Shown: piece after piece, positions 1 through 7,614 of the stretch
How positions within the stretch are numbered: the stretch's first letter is position 1
How the letters are laid out: each line of letters starts with the position of its first letter
NCBI RefSeq assembly: GCF_001420995.1
Contig: NZ_CP012185.1
Location: 620,001-684,000, forward strand
Direction of reading: 5' to 3'
Source: Pseudonocardia sp. EC080619-01
GTDB lineage: Bacteria > Actinomycetota > Actinomycetes > Mycobacteriales > Pseudonocardiaceae
Length of the DNA stretch: 64,000 nucleotides
Notes under the pieces: generated by a model
What the model was told of the DNA's origin: nothing
Databases searched by the model: none
The model's input: only the letters and a program-made list of their open reading frames with translations
Position numbers and translations under genes: made by a program

Positions 1-666
1 GGTCCCCCCTGATCGTTTTCGGGGTTATTCGAGGTGACCAGGGGGATGGTGGTACGTCCGTCCCCGCGTAGGGCAGTCCGGGTCTGCGCCTCGAGCGCTG
101 CGAGGAGGAACATCTGCAGGGCAGGGGTCTTGGTCCCCCCGACTGCCCGCAGGCCGGGCAGGAGCCGCCCGTCGCGTCCGCGGGCTCTGGCCAGGTTTCC
201 CCATGGCACAGCGGCTCCCGCTGGTGGCCGCTGCAGGAGCGATCGGTCGAGGACGATGCTCGCCGGCCGACGACCACGGCCCCACAACAACTCTCGGCTC
301 CTGCTCGCGATCTGGTGGACGGTCAGGCCGTCACTGTCTCTCGCCTCGACGAGCTGTTGTGCCGCACGGATCCGCACTGCGAGGCGCGAGGCCGCTGTCC
401 GGCGATCTGGCGCACGAGCTGCCACCACGCGTCCTTCCCCGGAAGGTTACGCCGCACGAGTGAACACGATGATCAAGAGCGTTTGGTTGGACGAAACGGA
501 TTGGACCGCCCGCTGCGGCTCTCGTGGTTCTCGTCCTCGAACGTGTTCGACAGGCGGTCCAAAGCGTATCTGCGTCGGCCTCGACTTGTCCACGCCGACG
601 GGTGATCGTCGCACTCAGCAACGAGCCAACGCGCCCCCGGCGCGACCCACGGAGAGGGCGAACGAC
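1..666. other. No supported gene at the left edge
   Basis: I see no convincing coding region here. The open frames on both strands are arginine- and proline-rich translations of GC-rich DNA, with no recognisable family and no good ribosome binding site. The segment probably holds decayed accessory DNA upstream of the first integrase relic. Confidence 0.4.
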
Positions 667-1047
667 GTGTACGAGGTGGAACAACAAGCGTCCGGCTTCG
701 ACGCCCGGCGCCGGTCGCGGTGGCCAGTACGAGCTGCCGGACCGGCGGGTGGCGTCGTGACCGCGGCCTTCGTGGTCGGCCCGGATGCCGACGTGTCCAC
801 CGCGGTCCTGATTCTCGTGCTGGCCTTCGCCATCTCGATAGTGCTACGCGAGGTCCCCGCGGTCCTCCGAGAGCTCCCCGCGGTCATCCGTGCCCGTCAG
901 AGCGGCTCGGTGCCCCCACCGCCCCCGGTGCACGCCGACCGCCTGCTCCCCCCGACCACCTCCTCGGAGCCTCACCCCGCCCGACCGCGGCGTTCCGGCG
1001 TCGGTCGCTCTCCGTCCCGCACCGCGCCGAGCAAGAATCCGGCGTAA
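667..1047 (+). CDS. Small hypothetical membrane protein
   Basis: This is a possible 126-residue protein read from GTG at 667, chosen because a GGAG-type ribosome binding site lies just upstream (about 651-658). The same frame is open much further left, but that upstream part reads as random arginine-rich sequence. Around residues 33-65 there is one hydrophobic helix (motif STAVLILVLAFAISIV) followed by an amphipathic stretch with a repeated 'VPAVLRELPAV' pattern. The C-terminus is proline- and arginine-rich and probably disordered. It sits 50 bases upstream of a truncated integrase. I recognise no family. It may be a small integral membrane protein or a chance frame. Confidence 0.35.
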   Translation: MYEVEQQASGFDARRRSRWPVRAAGPAGGVVTAAFVVGPDADVSTAVLILVLAFAISIVLREVPAVLRELPAVIRARQSGSVPPPPPVHADRLLPPTTSSEPHPARPRRSGVGRSPSRTAPSKNPA

Positions 1048-1097
1048 CACGGCGCGGGTCCCGGCGATCTCGGCCTGGCCCTCTACCGTCGCTGATC

Positions 1098-1403
1098 GTG
1101 TCCGATGGCCTGCCCCGCGAGCTCACCGCCGCGGCCGCGGCCGCCGGGTTGGTGCCTGTCACCGACCTCGACGGCGGCCCGCTCTCGGCCGAGGAGGCCG
1201 CCTACGGCCAGGCTTCGAAGGCCGCGACGACGATCGAGGCCTACCGCACCGACTGGCAGGAGTTCTGCGACTGGTGCGCCCGCGAGCACCACACGCCCGC
1301 GCCCGCCCCAGCGGCCGCGGTCAGCGGCTACCTGACCGCCCTGGCACGAGCCGGGGCGAAGGTCTCCACCATGAGCCGGCGCATGGCCGCGATCCGGTTC
1401 TTC
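1098..1403 (+). pseudogene. Truncated tyrosine integrase, N-terminal fragment
   Basis: This fragment encodes only the N-terminal SAM-like core-binding domain of a tyrosine recombinase. Visible motifs are LSAEEAAY, TIEAYRTDWQEFCDWCA and TMSRRMAAIRFF. It is clearly homologous to the start of the integrase at 3829-4843, and the DNA match runs through the codons for IRFF and stops at about 1403. After that the sequence diverges and no catalytic R-H-R-Y domain follows. The start is GTG at 1098, in the same context as the other copy. It is therefore a 5' remnant of an inactivated element that lies just before the HEPN-motif gene. Confidence 0.8.
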
Positions 1404-1547
1404 GATCCATCCGGATCACCGGTCAACGTTCTGGCGGGGCGCCCGTACAGGCGAGGCCAGCTGATTCCAGCTTGGGGCGCGCGGCCCGCTCAGGGGGTCT
1501 GCGGGCACACTGGCCTGAGCGTCGGGGCAGATCTGTAGACAAACGAG

Positions 1548-1577
1548 TGGGGAGCGGCCCGAAGGCGGCTCCCCATC
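1548..1577. terminator. Hairpin between integrase relic and HEPN-motif gene
   Basis: GGGGAGC and GCTCCCC face each other across about 13 bases, giving a GC-rich stem with no T tract. It could be an intrinsic-like terminator for the truncated integrase or a structured element end. Function is inferred from position only. Confidence 0.35.
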
Positions 1578-1620
1578 TCAAGACGTCGCGCGCTAGCGCT
1601 GGACCTAAGGTAGCACAGCC

Positions 1621-3246
1621 ATGACCCCTGTCCAGCACTCCACCGAACGGCTCTCCGACGGCCCGTATGCCTCCCATGTCGCGAGCCGGCTGCTGGACTT
1701 CTTCAAGGACACGGCCCCGTGGCCGCGTCGCCTCTGGGACGTCAGCAGCGTGCTGGCTCTCGAGGAAGCGATCGAGGGCGGCGACTGGGTCGACCAGCGA
1801 GTCTTGTCGTCCGGAGCCCTCAGCTGGTACCTGCGCGATCTGGAACGTCAGCTCGGCCCCGACCACGGCCTCGGCGATTCCCGCCTTCGCGGCGAGCTGG
1901 TCACGTTGCTGCGCTCCGGGCTTGGCGCGCACAGCAGGGAGCGCCGCCGTCTGATCCAGATGCTCCCCATGATCCACTCCGGCTACCTGCACCGGTGGGG
2001 TGAGCACCTCGACACACCGAAGGCACCCGCACCGGAACGTCTCGCCCGCGCGATCGCCACCCACCTGCTCGACCGCGGCCACAGCAGCCCCGAGCTTCAC
2101 GCCCGGGTGAACCGCCTACTGCGTAACGAGGACGCGACCCTGGCCGATCTGCTGGCCGAGACGCAGGGGCTGGCCGAGCAACCAGACCGAGACTTCGAGG
2201 TACTCGTCCCGTTCGTATCGGTACCTGATGTCAACAAGCTTGCCGAGCATCTCCCGCAGTGGCGTTCCCCCACCGACACTTCGGCCTGGTGGCGGGCGCT
2301 GAGCAGCGACCCTGTCCCCCGGCACAACGGTGCATTCGCCTACCAGGTCCGCTGCAAGGACGTGGCCGCAGCGGTCCGGATCGCCGCCGCGAAGATCGAC
2401 CGCATTCAGGCCCGACGCTCGTACGCACGCACGGGCGGCCGACGCACCCTCGAGCCCCTCGGACAGGCCTGGATCGCCGGGTATGCCCCGTTCCATCTCG
2501 AACGACCTGGCCGAGGCGCCATCGTGCTTGCGCTCGAACGTGAGGCGACCATGTATCTCGCCGACGCCGACGAGCGCCTCGACGAGGCCCTCGAGCTCGC
2601 CGCTCCGGTCAACGGCGGCCCGATCACCTCGGCGGTGACCGGTGCGTGGGCCGCGATCGAGTCACTGCTCAACCACCCCGGCGACCCCGCAGATCACAAA
2701 GAGGGCAAGGTGGTAGCAGCGAGCAGGCTCGCCGCGATCATCGCCTGCTCCTGGCCCCGGGCCGAGCTCACAGCCTTGTCCCACCAGCACAACAGCGACG
2801 ATCCCGACCTCCTCGCTGACCGGCTCGCTGCCTGTCCCGACAACCGCGCTCGCAGTGTCGTCGTCGCCGACGCCTTGACCGAGGGTCACACGCTCACCCT
2901 GCGCAACAGCGGCGATCGGGCCGCGCAGCGGCGGATGAGTAAGCTGCTCGGTGACCCCCGACGCGAGCTCACCGACGTGCAGAACACGCTCATCACCACG
3001 TTCCGACGTCTCTACCGCCAGCGCAACATCGTCGTGCACAGCGGGAGCACCGCCGCCGCAGCACTGCACGGGACCATCCGGACCGCGGCTCCTCTGCTCG
3101 GCGCCGGGCTCGACCGGCTGGTGCACGCCCAGCTCACCGACCGCGTCGCTCCACTCGACCTGGCCGCCCGGGCCGAGAACTCGCTCACGCTCGTCGGAGA
3201 TCCACTCGGCCCAGCGATCACCGACCTACTCGAAGCCGTGCACTGA
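1621..3246 (+). CDS. Hypothetical protein with C-terminal HEPN-like RNase motif
   Basis: This 541-residue soluble, mostly helical protein starts at ATG 1621. I recognise no named family for the whole protein. Near its end, residues about 455-480 hold a helix with the motif RQRNIVVHSG. R468 and H473 form an R-x4-H pair, the signature of HEPN ribonucleases, which usually act on RNA in abortive-infection and toxin systems. The N-terminal 330 residues, with a tryptophan-rich patch around 210-225, could be a sensor or scaffold region. The gene lies directly downstream of a truncated integrase and upstream of a second related integrase, which is the usual position for defence or toxin cargo. The HEPN reading rests on one short motif and its helical context. 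Confidence 0.6.
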   Translation: MTPVQHSTERLSDGPYASHVASRLLDFFKDTAPWPRRLWDVSSVLALEEAIEGGDWVDQRVLSSGALSWYLRDLERQLGPDHGLGDSRLRGELVTLLRSGLGAHSRERRRLIQMLPMIHSGYLHRWGEHLDTPKAPAPERLARAIATHLLDRGHSSPELHARVNRLLRNEDATLADLLAETQGLAEQPDRDFEVLVPFVSVPDVNKLAEHLPQWRSPTDTSAWWRALSSDPVPRHNGAFAYQVRCKDVAAAVRIAAAKIDRIQARRSYARTGGRRTLEPLGQAWIAGYAPFHLERPGRGAIVLALEREATMYLADADERLDEALELAAPVNGGPITSAVTGAWAAIESLLNHPGDPADHKEGKVVAASRLAAIIACSWPRAELTALSHQHNSDDPDLLADRLAACPDNRARSVVVADALTEGHTLTLRNSGDRAAQRRMSKLLGDPRRELTDVQNTLITTFRRLYRQRNIVVHSGSTAAAALHGTIRTAAPLLGAGLDRLVHAQLTDRVAPLDLAARAENSLTLVGDPLGPAITDLLEAVH

Positions 3247-3296
3247 CCCAACGTCGCGGCGAGCACTGTCCGAGCTGTTCGCCCGGGCGTCCCGGA

Positions 3297-3701
3297 TCAC
3301 GCGTCGCGGTAGCGCTCCTCGGGACGGCAGAGCAAGCCGACCTCGGAGTCTGCATGGACTGCGGCCCGGATGAACTCCGCCGAGTTGGTGGCCTCGATCA
3401 CCCAGGGCTTGTCCATGAGGTGCGCCGTCCAGTCGACCAGCTGAGCCCAGGTAGCGCAGCGTTCGACGCCGAACGAGTAGCAGCCTTCGCATGCCAGGCC
3501 GGTAGCGGTGTCGGTGTGGGGGTTGCAGGCATCGCAGTGGACCTGCCAGACCACGGGGTCCGGGAGGTCCAAGAGCTCGGTCACGGTGTAGCTCCCCGCT
3601 GCGATGCTGCCGGTCTGCCCTGCGGCCGCCGCGCGTGCGGCCCGACCCTCGCGGACAGCGTTCTGGTCCCATTCGAACTGGGCGACGTCGCGATGGAGCA
3701 T
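3297..3701 (-). CDS. Hypothetical cysteine-containing protein
   Basis: This is a 134-residue protein of unknown function that I read as real because its composition is balanced, unlike overlapping frames. A longer start exists at 3749, but I prefer ATG at 3701 (MLHRDVAQFEW), where sensible sequence begins. The middle contains VHCDACNPHTD followed by LACEGCYSFGVERC, a CxxC...CxxC arrangement that could bind zinc. Tryptophan-rich segments follow (ATWAQLVDWTAHL, KPWVIEA). It converges with the HEPN-motif gene and points away from the integrase at 3829. It may be cargo of the same decayed element. Confidence 0.5.
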   Translation of the reverse strand: MLHRDVAQFEWDQNAVREGRAARAAAAGQTGSIAAGSYTVTELLDLPDPVVWQVHCDACNPHTDTATGLACEGCYSFGVERCATWAQLVDWTAHLMDKPWVIEATNSAEFIRAAVHADSEVGLLCRPEERYRDA

Positions 3702-3828
3702 GTGGATGACCCCGCCCCGGGCGGCACGTCGCGCTTGCAGCCGAAACACACCGCCAGCGGGAAACGGTGCAGGAAAGCCCGAGCACGCTGCCTCAGACGG
3801 TCAGCCCGGACCGCTACCGTTGCTGATC

Positions 3829-4843
3829 GTGGCGGAAGGTCTGTCCAACGAGCTGGCCGAGGCGGCCGTGCTGCCTGCTGCCGGCCTCGCCGATGTACCG
3901 CTCTCGGCCGAAGAAGCCGCCTACGTCCAAGCCTCCAAGGCGTCGTCCACGATCGAGGCCTACCGCACGGACTGGCGAGAGTTCTGCGACTGGTGCGCCA
4001 GAGAAGACCACAACCCGGCACCGGCGCCGCCGACCGCGGTGAGCGACAACCCTCGCCCAGGCCGGGGCGAAGGTCTCCACCATGAGCCGGCGCATGGCCG
4101 CGATCCGGTTCTTTCACACCCTGCAGGACCTTCCCGACCCGACCAGCCCGGCCCGGGTCACCACCGTCTGGGAAGGGATCCGCCGCGTCCACGGCGCCCC
4201 ACCCAACCAGGCGCCGCCGCTGATGCCGCCGCAGCTGTTCGACCTGGTCGCCGCCACCGCTGCCACCCGCGACTTCCGCACCCGCCCGCCCGAACCCGAC
4301 CTGGCCGGCGCCCGCGACCGCGCCCTGTTGCTGATCGGGTTCTTCTCCGCACTGCGCTGCTCCGAGCTCTGCGCGCTCACCGTCGACAACGTCCTGCACC
4401 ACGACCGCGGCCGCACCCTGGTCATCCCCTCGTCGAAGACCAACCAACGCGGCGAACAGACCGAGCTCGTCGTCCTGCCCTACGCCAGCCACCCCGACGC
4501 CTGCCCCGTGCGCGCCCTCGATGCCTGGCTCGAGCTCTCCGAGATCACCGAGGGCCCCCTGCTGCGCCGCGTCTCCACCGGCAACCGGCCGGCCCCCACC
4601 GCGCTTCATCGGGCCTCGGTCAACCGCCGCATCACCGAACTCGCCGCCGCCGCCGGCCACGCCGAGCAGGGCTACTCCCCGCACTCCCTGCGGTCCGGGT
4701 TCGTCACCTGGGCGCACCTGCGCGGTGCCTCCGACCGCGAGATCGCCGCCCAGACCCGACACCGCTCCCTGGCCTCGGTCGGCGGCTACGTCCGCGTGCA
4801 GACCGCATGGAGCTCGAACGCCGCCACCAACATGGGGCTGTAG
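3829..4843 (+). pseudogene. Tyrosine integrase, frameshifted
   Basis: The N-terminal SAM-like domain (LSAEEAAYVQAS, TIEAYRTDWREFCDWCA) is read from GTG 3829. The catalytic domain (SALRCSELCAL, HSLRSGFVTWA, TRHRSLASVGGYVR) is read in a different frame from about 4082. Comparison with the copy at 1098-1403 shows a net loss of 8 bases between about 4041 and 4066, which breaks the frame. An alternative ATG at 4082 could give a 253-residue catalytic domain alone, but it would lack core-site binding. The conserved arginine (ALRCSEL), H-x-x-R (HSLR) and the final YVR region are visible, so inactivation appears recent. Confidence 0.85.
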
Positions 4844-4847
4844 CCCC
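4834..4847. terminator. Hairpin over the integrase stop codon
   Basis: A perfect 6-base inverted repeat, GGGGCT-gt-AGCCCC, spans the stop codon of the integrase. There is no T tract. It is a plausible factor-assisted terminator. Confidence 0.4.
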
Positions 4848-4860
4848 TCAAAGCTGCGGA

Positions 4861-4877
4861 GTTGCAGCGGATGCAAC
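4861..4877. repeat. Palindrome GTTGC-N7-GCAAC, copy 1
   Basis: The sequence GTTGCAGCGGATGCAAC is a short inverted repeat, extended by an outer TGCGGAG/CTCCGCA pair. A very similar palindrome occurs at 5001-5021, so the two frame the space between adjacent recombinase genes. They could be recombinase core sites or operators; function is not shown by sequence alone. Confidence 0.45.
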
Positions 4878-5000
4878 ATCTCCGCACGAGAAGGTGATGT
4901 AGCAACACCCAGGTCGGCGGCCTCCCTTAGCGCTGGTGAGCAAGGTAGCACCGACCGCTCTGCCAGCCATAACCCCGCATAGGCCGTATCTAACTCAACA

Positions 5001-5021
5001 ATGTTGCGTTAGATGCAACAT
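5001..5021. repeat. Palindrome ATGTTGC-N7-GCAACAT, copy 2
   Basis: Perfect 7-base arms ATGTTGC and GCAACAT surround GTTAGAT. This palindrome overlaps the start codon of the recombinase at 5020 and shares GTTGC...GATGCAAC with the site at 4861. It could be an operator or the crossover site of the element. Confidence 0.5.
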
Positions 5022-6151
5022 GAGGGAGCGAGCGGAGCCACCGGGTTCAGCGCGGTCGATGCTGTCGGACGCGGTGGTGCACCTCGATCCGATGCCGGCA
5101 GTCTTCGACGCGATGCTGGCCGGCTGGGCACGCCAGCAACGAGCCCGGTTTCTCAACGAACAGGGCACGGTCGCACCCCGCGTCAGGCTGGTGCGTCGGT
5201 TCGCCGAGTTCACCAACTCTTACCCGTGGCAGTTGGCAGTGGGAGCCGGCCGATGCCGAGGCGTTCATCGTGGCGCTGCGCTCGCAGGTCGGGCGGCGAC
5301 CGATCACGGTGTCGACGGCTCGCAACTACGAGATCGCGATCACGCTGTTCCTGGAGTTCGCCACCGATCGTCGCTACGGCTGGGGCGAGCTGTGCTGGGA
5401 ACGCTTCGGCCAGGTTCCACAGCAGGTCTTCCACGACGGAAACTCCGTCGTGCACGTCACCGACTTCGAAGGCCAGCCCGGCCGTCGCCCGTTGACCTAC
5501 GACGAGGTGCAGGCGCTGTTCGACGCGGCCGACGCACGCCCGGCTGCGATGGCCAGCCTGGGGCGCAAGGGCGCGCTGACCGCGATGCGCGACGCCGCGA
5601 TGCTCAAGTGCATCTACGCCTACGGACTGCGCCGGGCCGAGGTCCGCGGGCTCGATCTGTCCGACCGGCGACATGCCCCGAAGATGCCGCAGTACGGACG
5701 CTACGGAGCATGGTTCGTGCGCTTCGGGAAAGCCTCGCGCGGAAGTCCGCCGAAACGACGAACCGTGCTCACGGTGCCTGAGATGGACTGGATCGTCGAG
5801 GTACTCCAGCACTGGGTCGACGAAGTCCGTCCCCAGCTCAACCCGGGCCGTCTCGGCGCAGTCTGGGTGACCGAGCGCGCCGGTCGGGTCAGTTTGCGCG
5901 TAGTCAACGACGCCTTCGACCAGGTGCGTGATGCCGCCGGCCTCGATCCGGAGCTGGATCTGCACTGCCTGCGTCACTCCTACATCACACACCTGGTGGA
6001 GTTCGACTACCCGGAACGGTTCGTCTCCGAGCAGGCCGGGCATCGTTACGCCTCGACCACCGCGATCTACACCGGGGTGTCCGACGAGTACCGCAACCGG
6101 CTGGTCCGCCGCTCCCTGGAGCGCCGCCAGCTGTGGGAGGACCAGCCGTGA
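5020..6151 (+). pseudogene. Tyrosine recombinase, frameshifted by a 7-base duplication
   Basis: From ATG 5020 the first frame encodes the N-terminal arm and part of the core-binding domain up to TNSYPWQ. The rest continues in another frame (TADAEAF-like context, then VALRSQVGRRPITVSTARNYE). The break is the tandem repeat TGGCAGT TGGCAGT at 5227-5240. Deleting one 7-base unit restores PWQWEPADAEAFIVALRS. The catalytic domain shows AYGLRRAEVRGLDL, LHCLRHSYITHLVE and GHRYASTTAIYTGV, so R-HxxR-H-Y are all present. Its stop overlaps the start of the XRE gene, an arrangement typical of multi-gene recombinase operons. Confidence 0.85.
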
Positions 6152-6483
6152 TCAAGAAGATGGGATTCCGCTGGACACTGCGTGCCCGCATGGCCGAGCG
6201 CGAGATGTTCCAGACCAGCGATCTGCTCTCCCCGCTTGCCGAGCGCGGTATCCACCTGTCCCGCGAGCAGGTCTACCGCCTGGTCACCCAACCCCCGCAA
6301 CGGCTGTCGATGGACACCCTCGCCGCGCTGTGCGACGTCCTGGGCTGCACCCCGAACGACCTCATCGAGATCGACGCCGTCCACACCCAGGTCCGTAAGA
6401 CCGGCACCGCGGACAGCGCCTCGTCGAAGGATGATGCTCCGGTGCCGCGGCGCACCACGATCCGCCGGCCACCGACCGCGTGA
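6148..6483 (+). CDS. XRE/Cro-type helix-turn-helix protein
   Basis: This 111-residue protein begins at GTG 6148, overlapping the recombinase stop by 4 bases. Residues about 10-75 form a Cro/C1-type helix-turn-helix of the short HTH_26 style: LLSPLAERGIHLSREQVYRLV, then RLSMDTLAALCDVLGCTPNDLIEI. The C-terminal 35 residues are charged and probably disordered. Such a protein between a tyrosine recombinase and a large zinc-ribbon protein is a recurring actinobacterial integrase-module layout, where it presumably controls the module or assists recombination. It also overlaps the next gene by 4 bases, so the three genes would be translationally coupled. Confidence 0.8.
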   Translation: MIKKMGFRWTLRARMAEREMFQTSDLLSPLAERGIHLSREQVYRLVTQPPQRLSMDTLAALCDVLGCTPNDLIEIDAVHTQVRKTGTADSASSKDDAPVPRRTTIRRPPTA

Positions 6484-7397
6484 CGTCCGCACGCGAGTCC
6501 CTCGACGAAGTGGCCGCCCGCATCGCCGACGCCATGGTCGCCGGTGTGCCCGGCCTGGATGTCGGCGCAGCGTCCGAGTTGGTGACCACGAATGTGGCGC
6601 GCAGCTATTTGCGGGCCGTCGATCGCCATCTCCATGCCCATCCCGACGCCTTGACCTCGGGAGACTCCGGAGCTCCACCGAGCGTGCTGCGCATCGCGGC
6701 GATACTCGCCGACCGCGGCGTCACCGCGGTACGGGTGCCGCGGTGCCATGGATGCGGAGCGCTGCGCGAACTCCGTCACCGGGTCGAGGGTGGGCGGATC
6801 TGCGACGACTGTCGCCGCCGACGGCACGCCACCTCCTGTGGTCGGTGCGGCCACACGCGCGCCGTCGCCAGCCGCACAGATACCGGTGAACCGTTGTGCG
6901 GCAGCTGCCATCCCAAACCGGTCGAACCGTGCGGGCGCTGCGGACGTTCTCGTGTCATCCAGCGGCGCTTGTCCGACGGCTCAGGACTCTGCCCGGTCTG
7001 CTATCAGGCTCCTTCGCGACGCTGTCACATCTGCGCCGTTGACGCCCCCACCTACTCCCGCAGCGACGACGGCGAGCCGATCTGCCGGGGCTGCTACCAA
7101 CGACCCACCCGGCGCTGCGGCGGCTGCGGCCGAACCACGCGTGTCGAGCTGCGTGCCAGCGCCGGACACCCGGACCTGTGCCCCCGATGCGCTACCCGCA
7201 CCCCGGCGCCGTGCGCGCTCTGCCGAGCTCGGCACCCCGCGCACCCGAAAGCGCGGTACCCGCTGTGTCTGGACTGCCGCGACGCCGGCCACCTGCTCGA
7301 ACCCGACCTCACCGAGGCCCCACCCGTAGCTCGTCGCAGGCCCGACGAGACCGACCACGACGTACTGCGGGCACGGATACGCGACATCATCAGATGT
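6480..7397 (+). pseudogene. Recombinase-associated zinc-ribbon protein, N-terminal part
   Basis: This is the 5' part of a gene interrupted by the IS110 element. From GTG 6480 it encodes an N-terminal helical segment (about 1-80) and then a series of CxxC zinc ribbons: CHGCGA, CDDC, CGRCGH, CGSC, CGRCGR, CPVC, CHIC, CRGC, CGGCGR, CPRC, CALC, CLDC. The array suggests six paired zinc-binding units, likely for DNA or protein binding. The reading continues after the insertion at about 8855 with the C-terminal half. The uninterrupted product would be roughly 680 residues. It follows the XRE gene with a 4-base overlap and is the third gene of the recombinase module. Confidence 0.75.
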
Positions 7398-7399
7398 CC

Positions 7400-7614
7400 C
7401 TAAGGTCGTAGGTGTTCGGGGTTGGTGCCCCGGATGCCCGGGACGACGGGGTGTGGCTGATGAGGTGTTGTCGCTTCGGTGGCTCGGAAGGAATGGCCGC
7501 CCCGTCGTGCTGGACAGGCCTGGCCACTGATTCGGATCTGTGCGGACCGTCGCTGATTAGGGACCTGATGGCGGGTTGTCCACGGGCGTGACCTGCAACG
7601 ACAGGAGCCTGCGC
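7400..7614 (+). ncRNA. Candidate IS110 bridge RNA region
   Basis: About 210 non-coding bases lie between the left end of the element and the transposase start. In the IS110 group this interval encodes a structured RNA whose loops pair with target and donor DNA. I infer the RNA from element type and position; I have not derived loops or exact RNA ends. Confidence 0.45.

Noticed and set aside
34..666. Upstream extension of the small membrane-protein frame
   Set aside because: Arg/Ser-rich sequence with no structure; the GTG at 667 with a good ribosome binding site is a better start.
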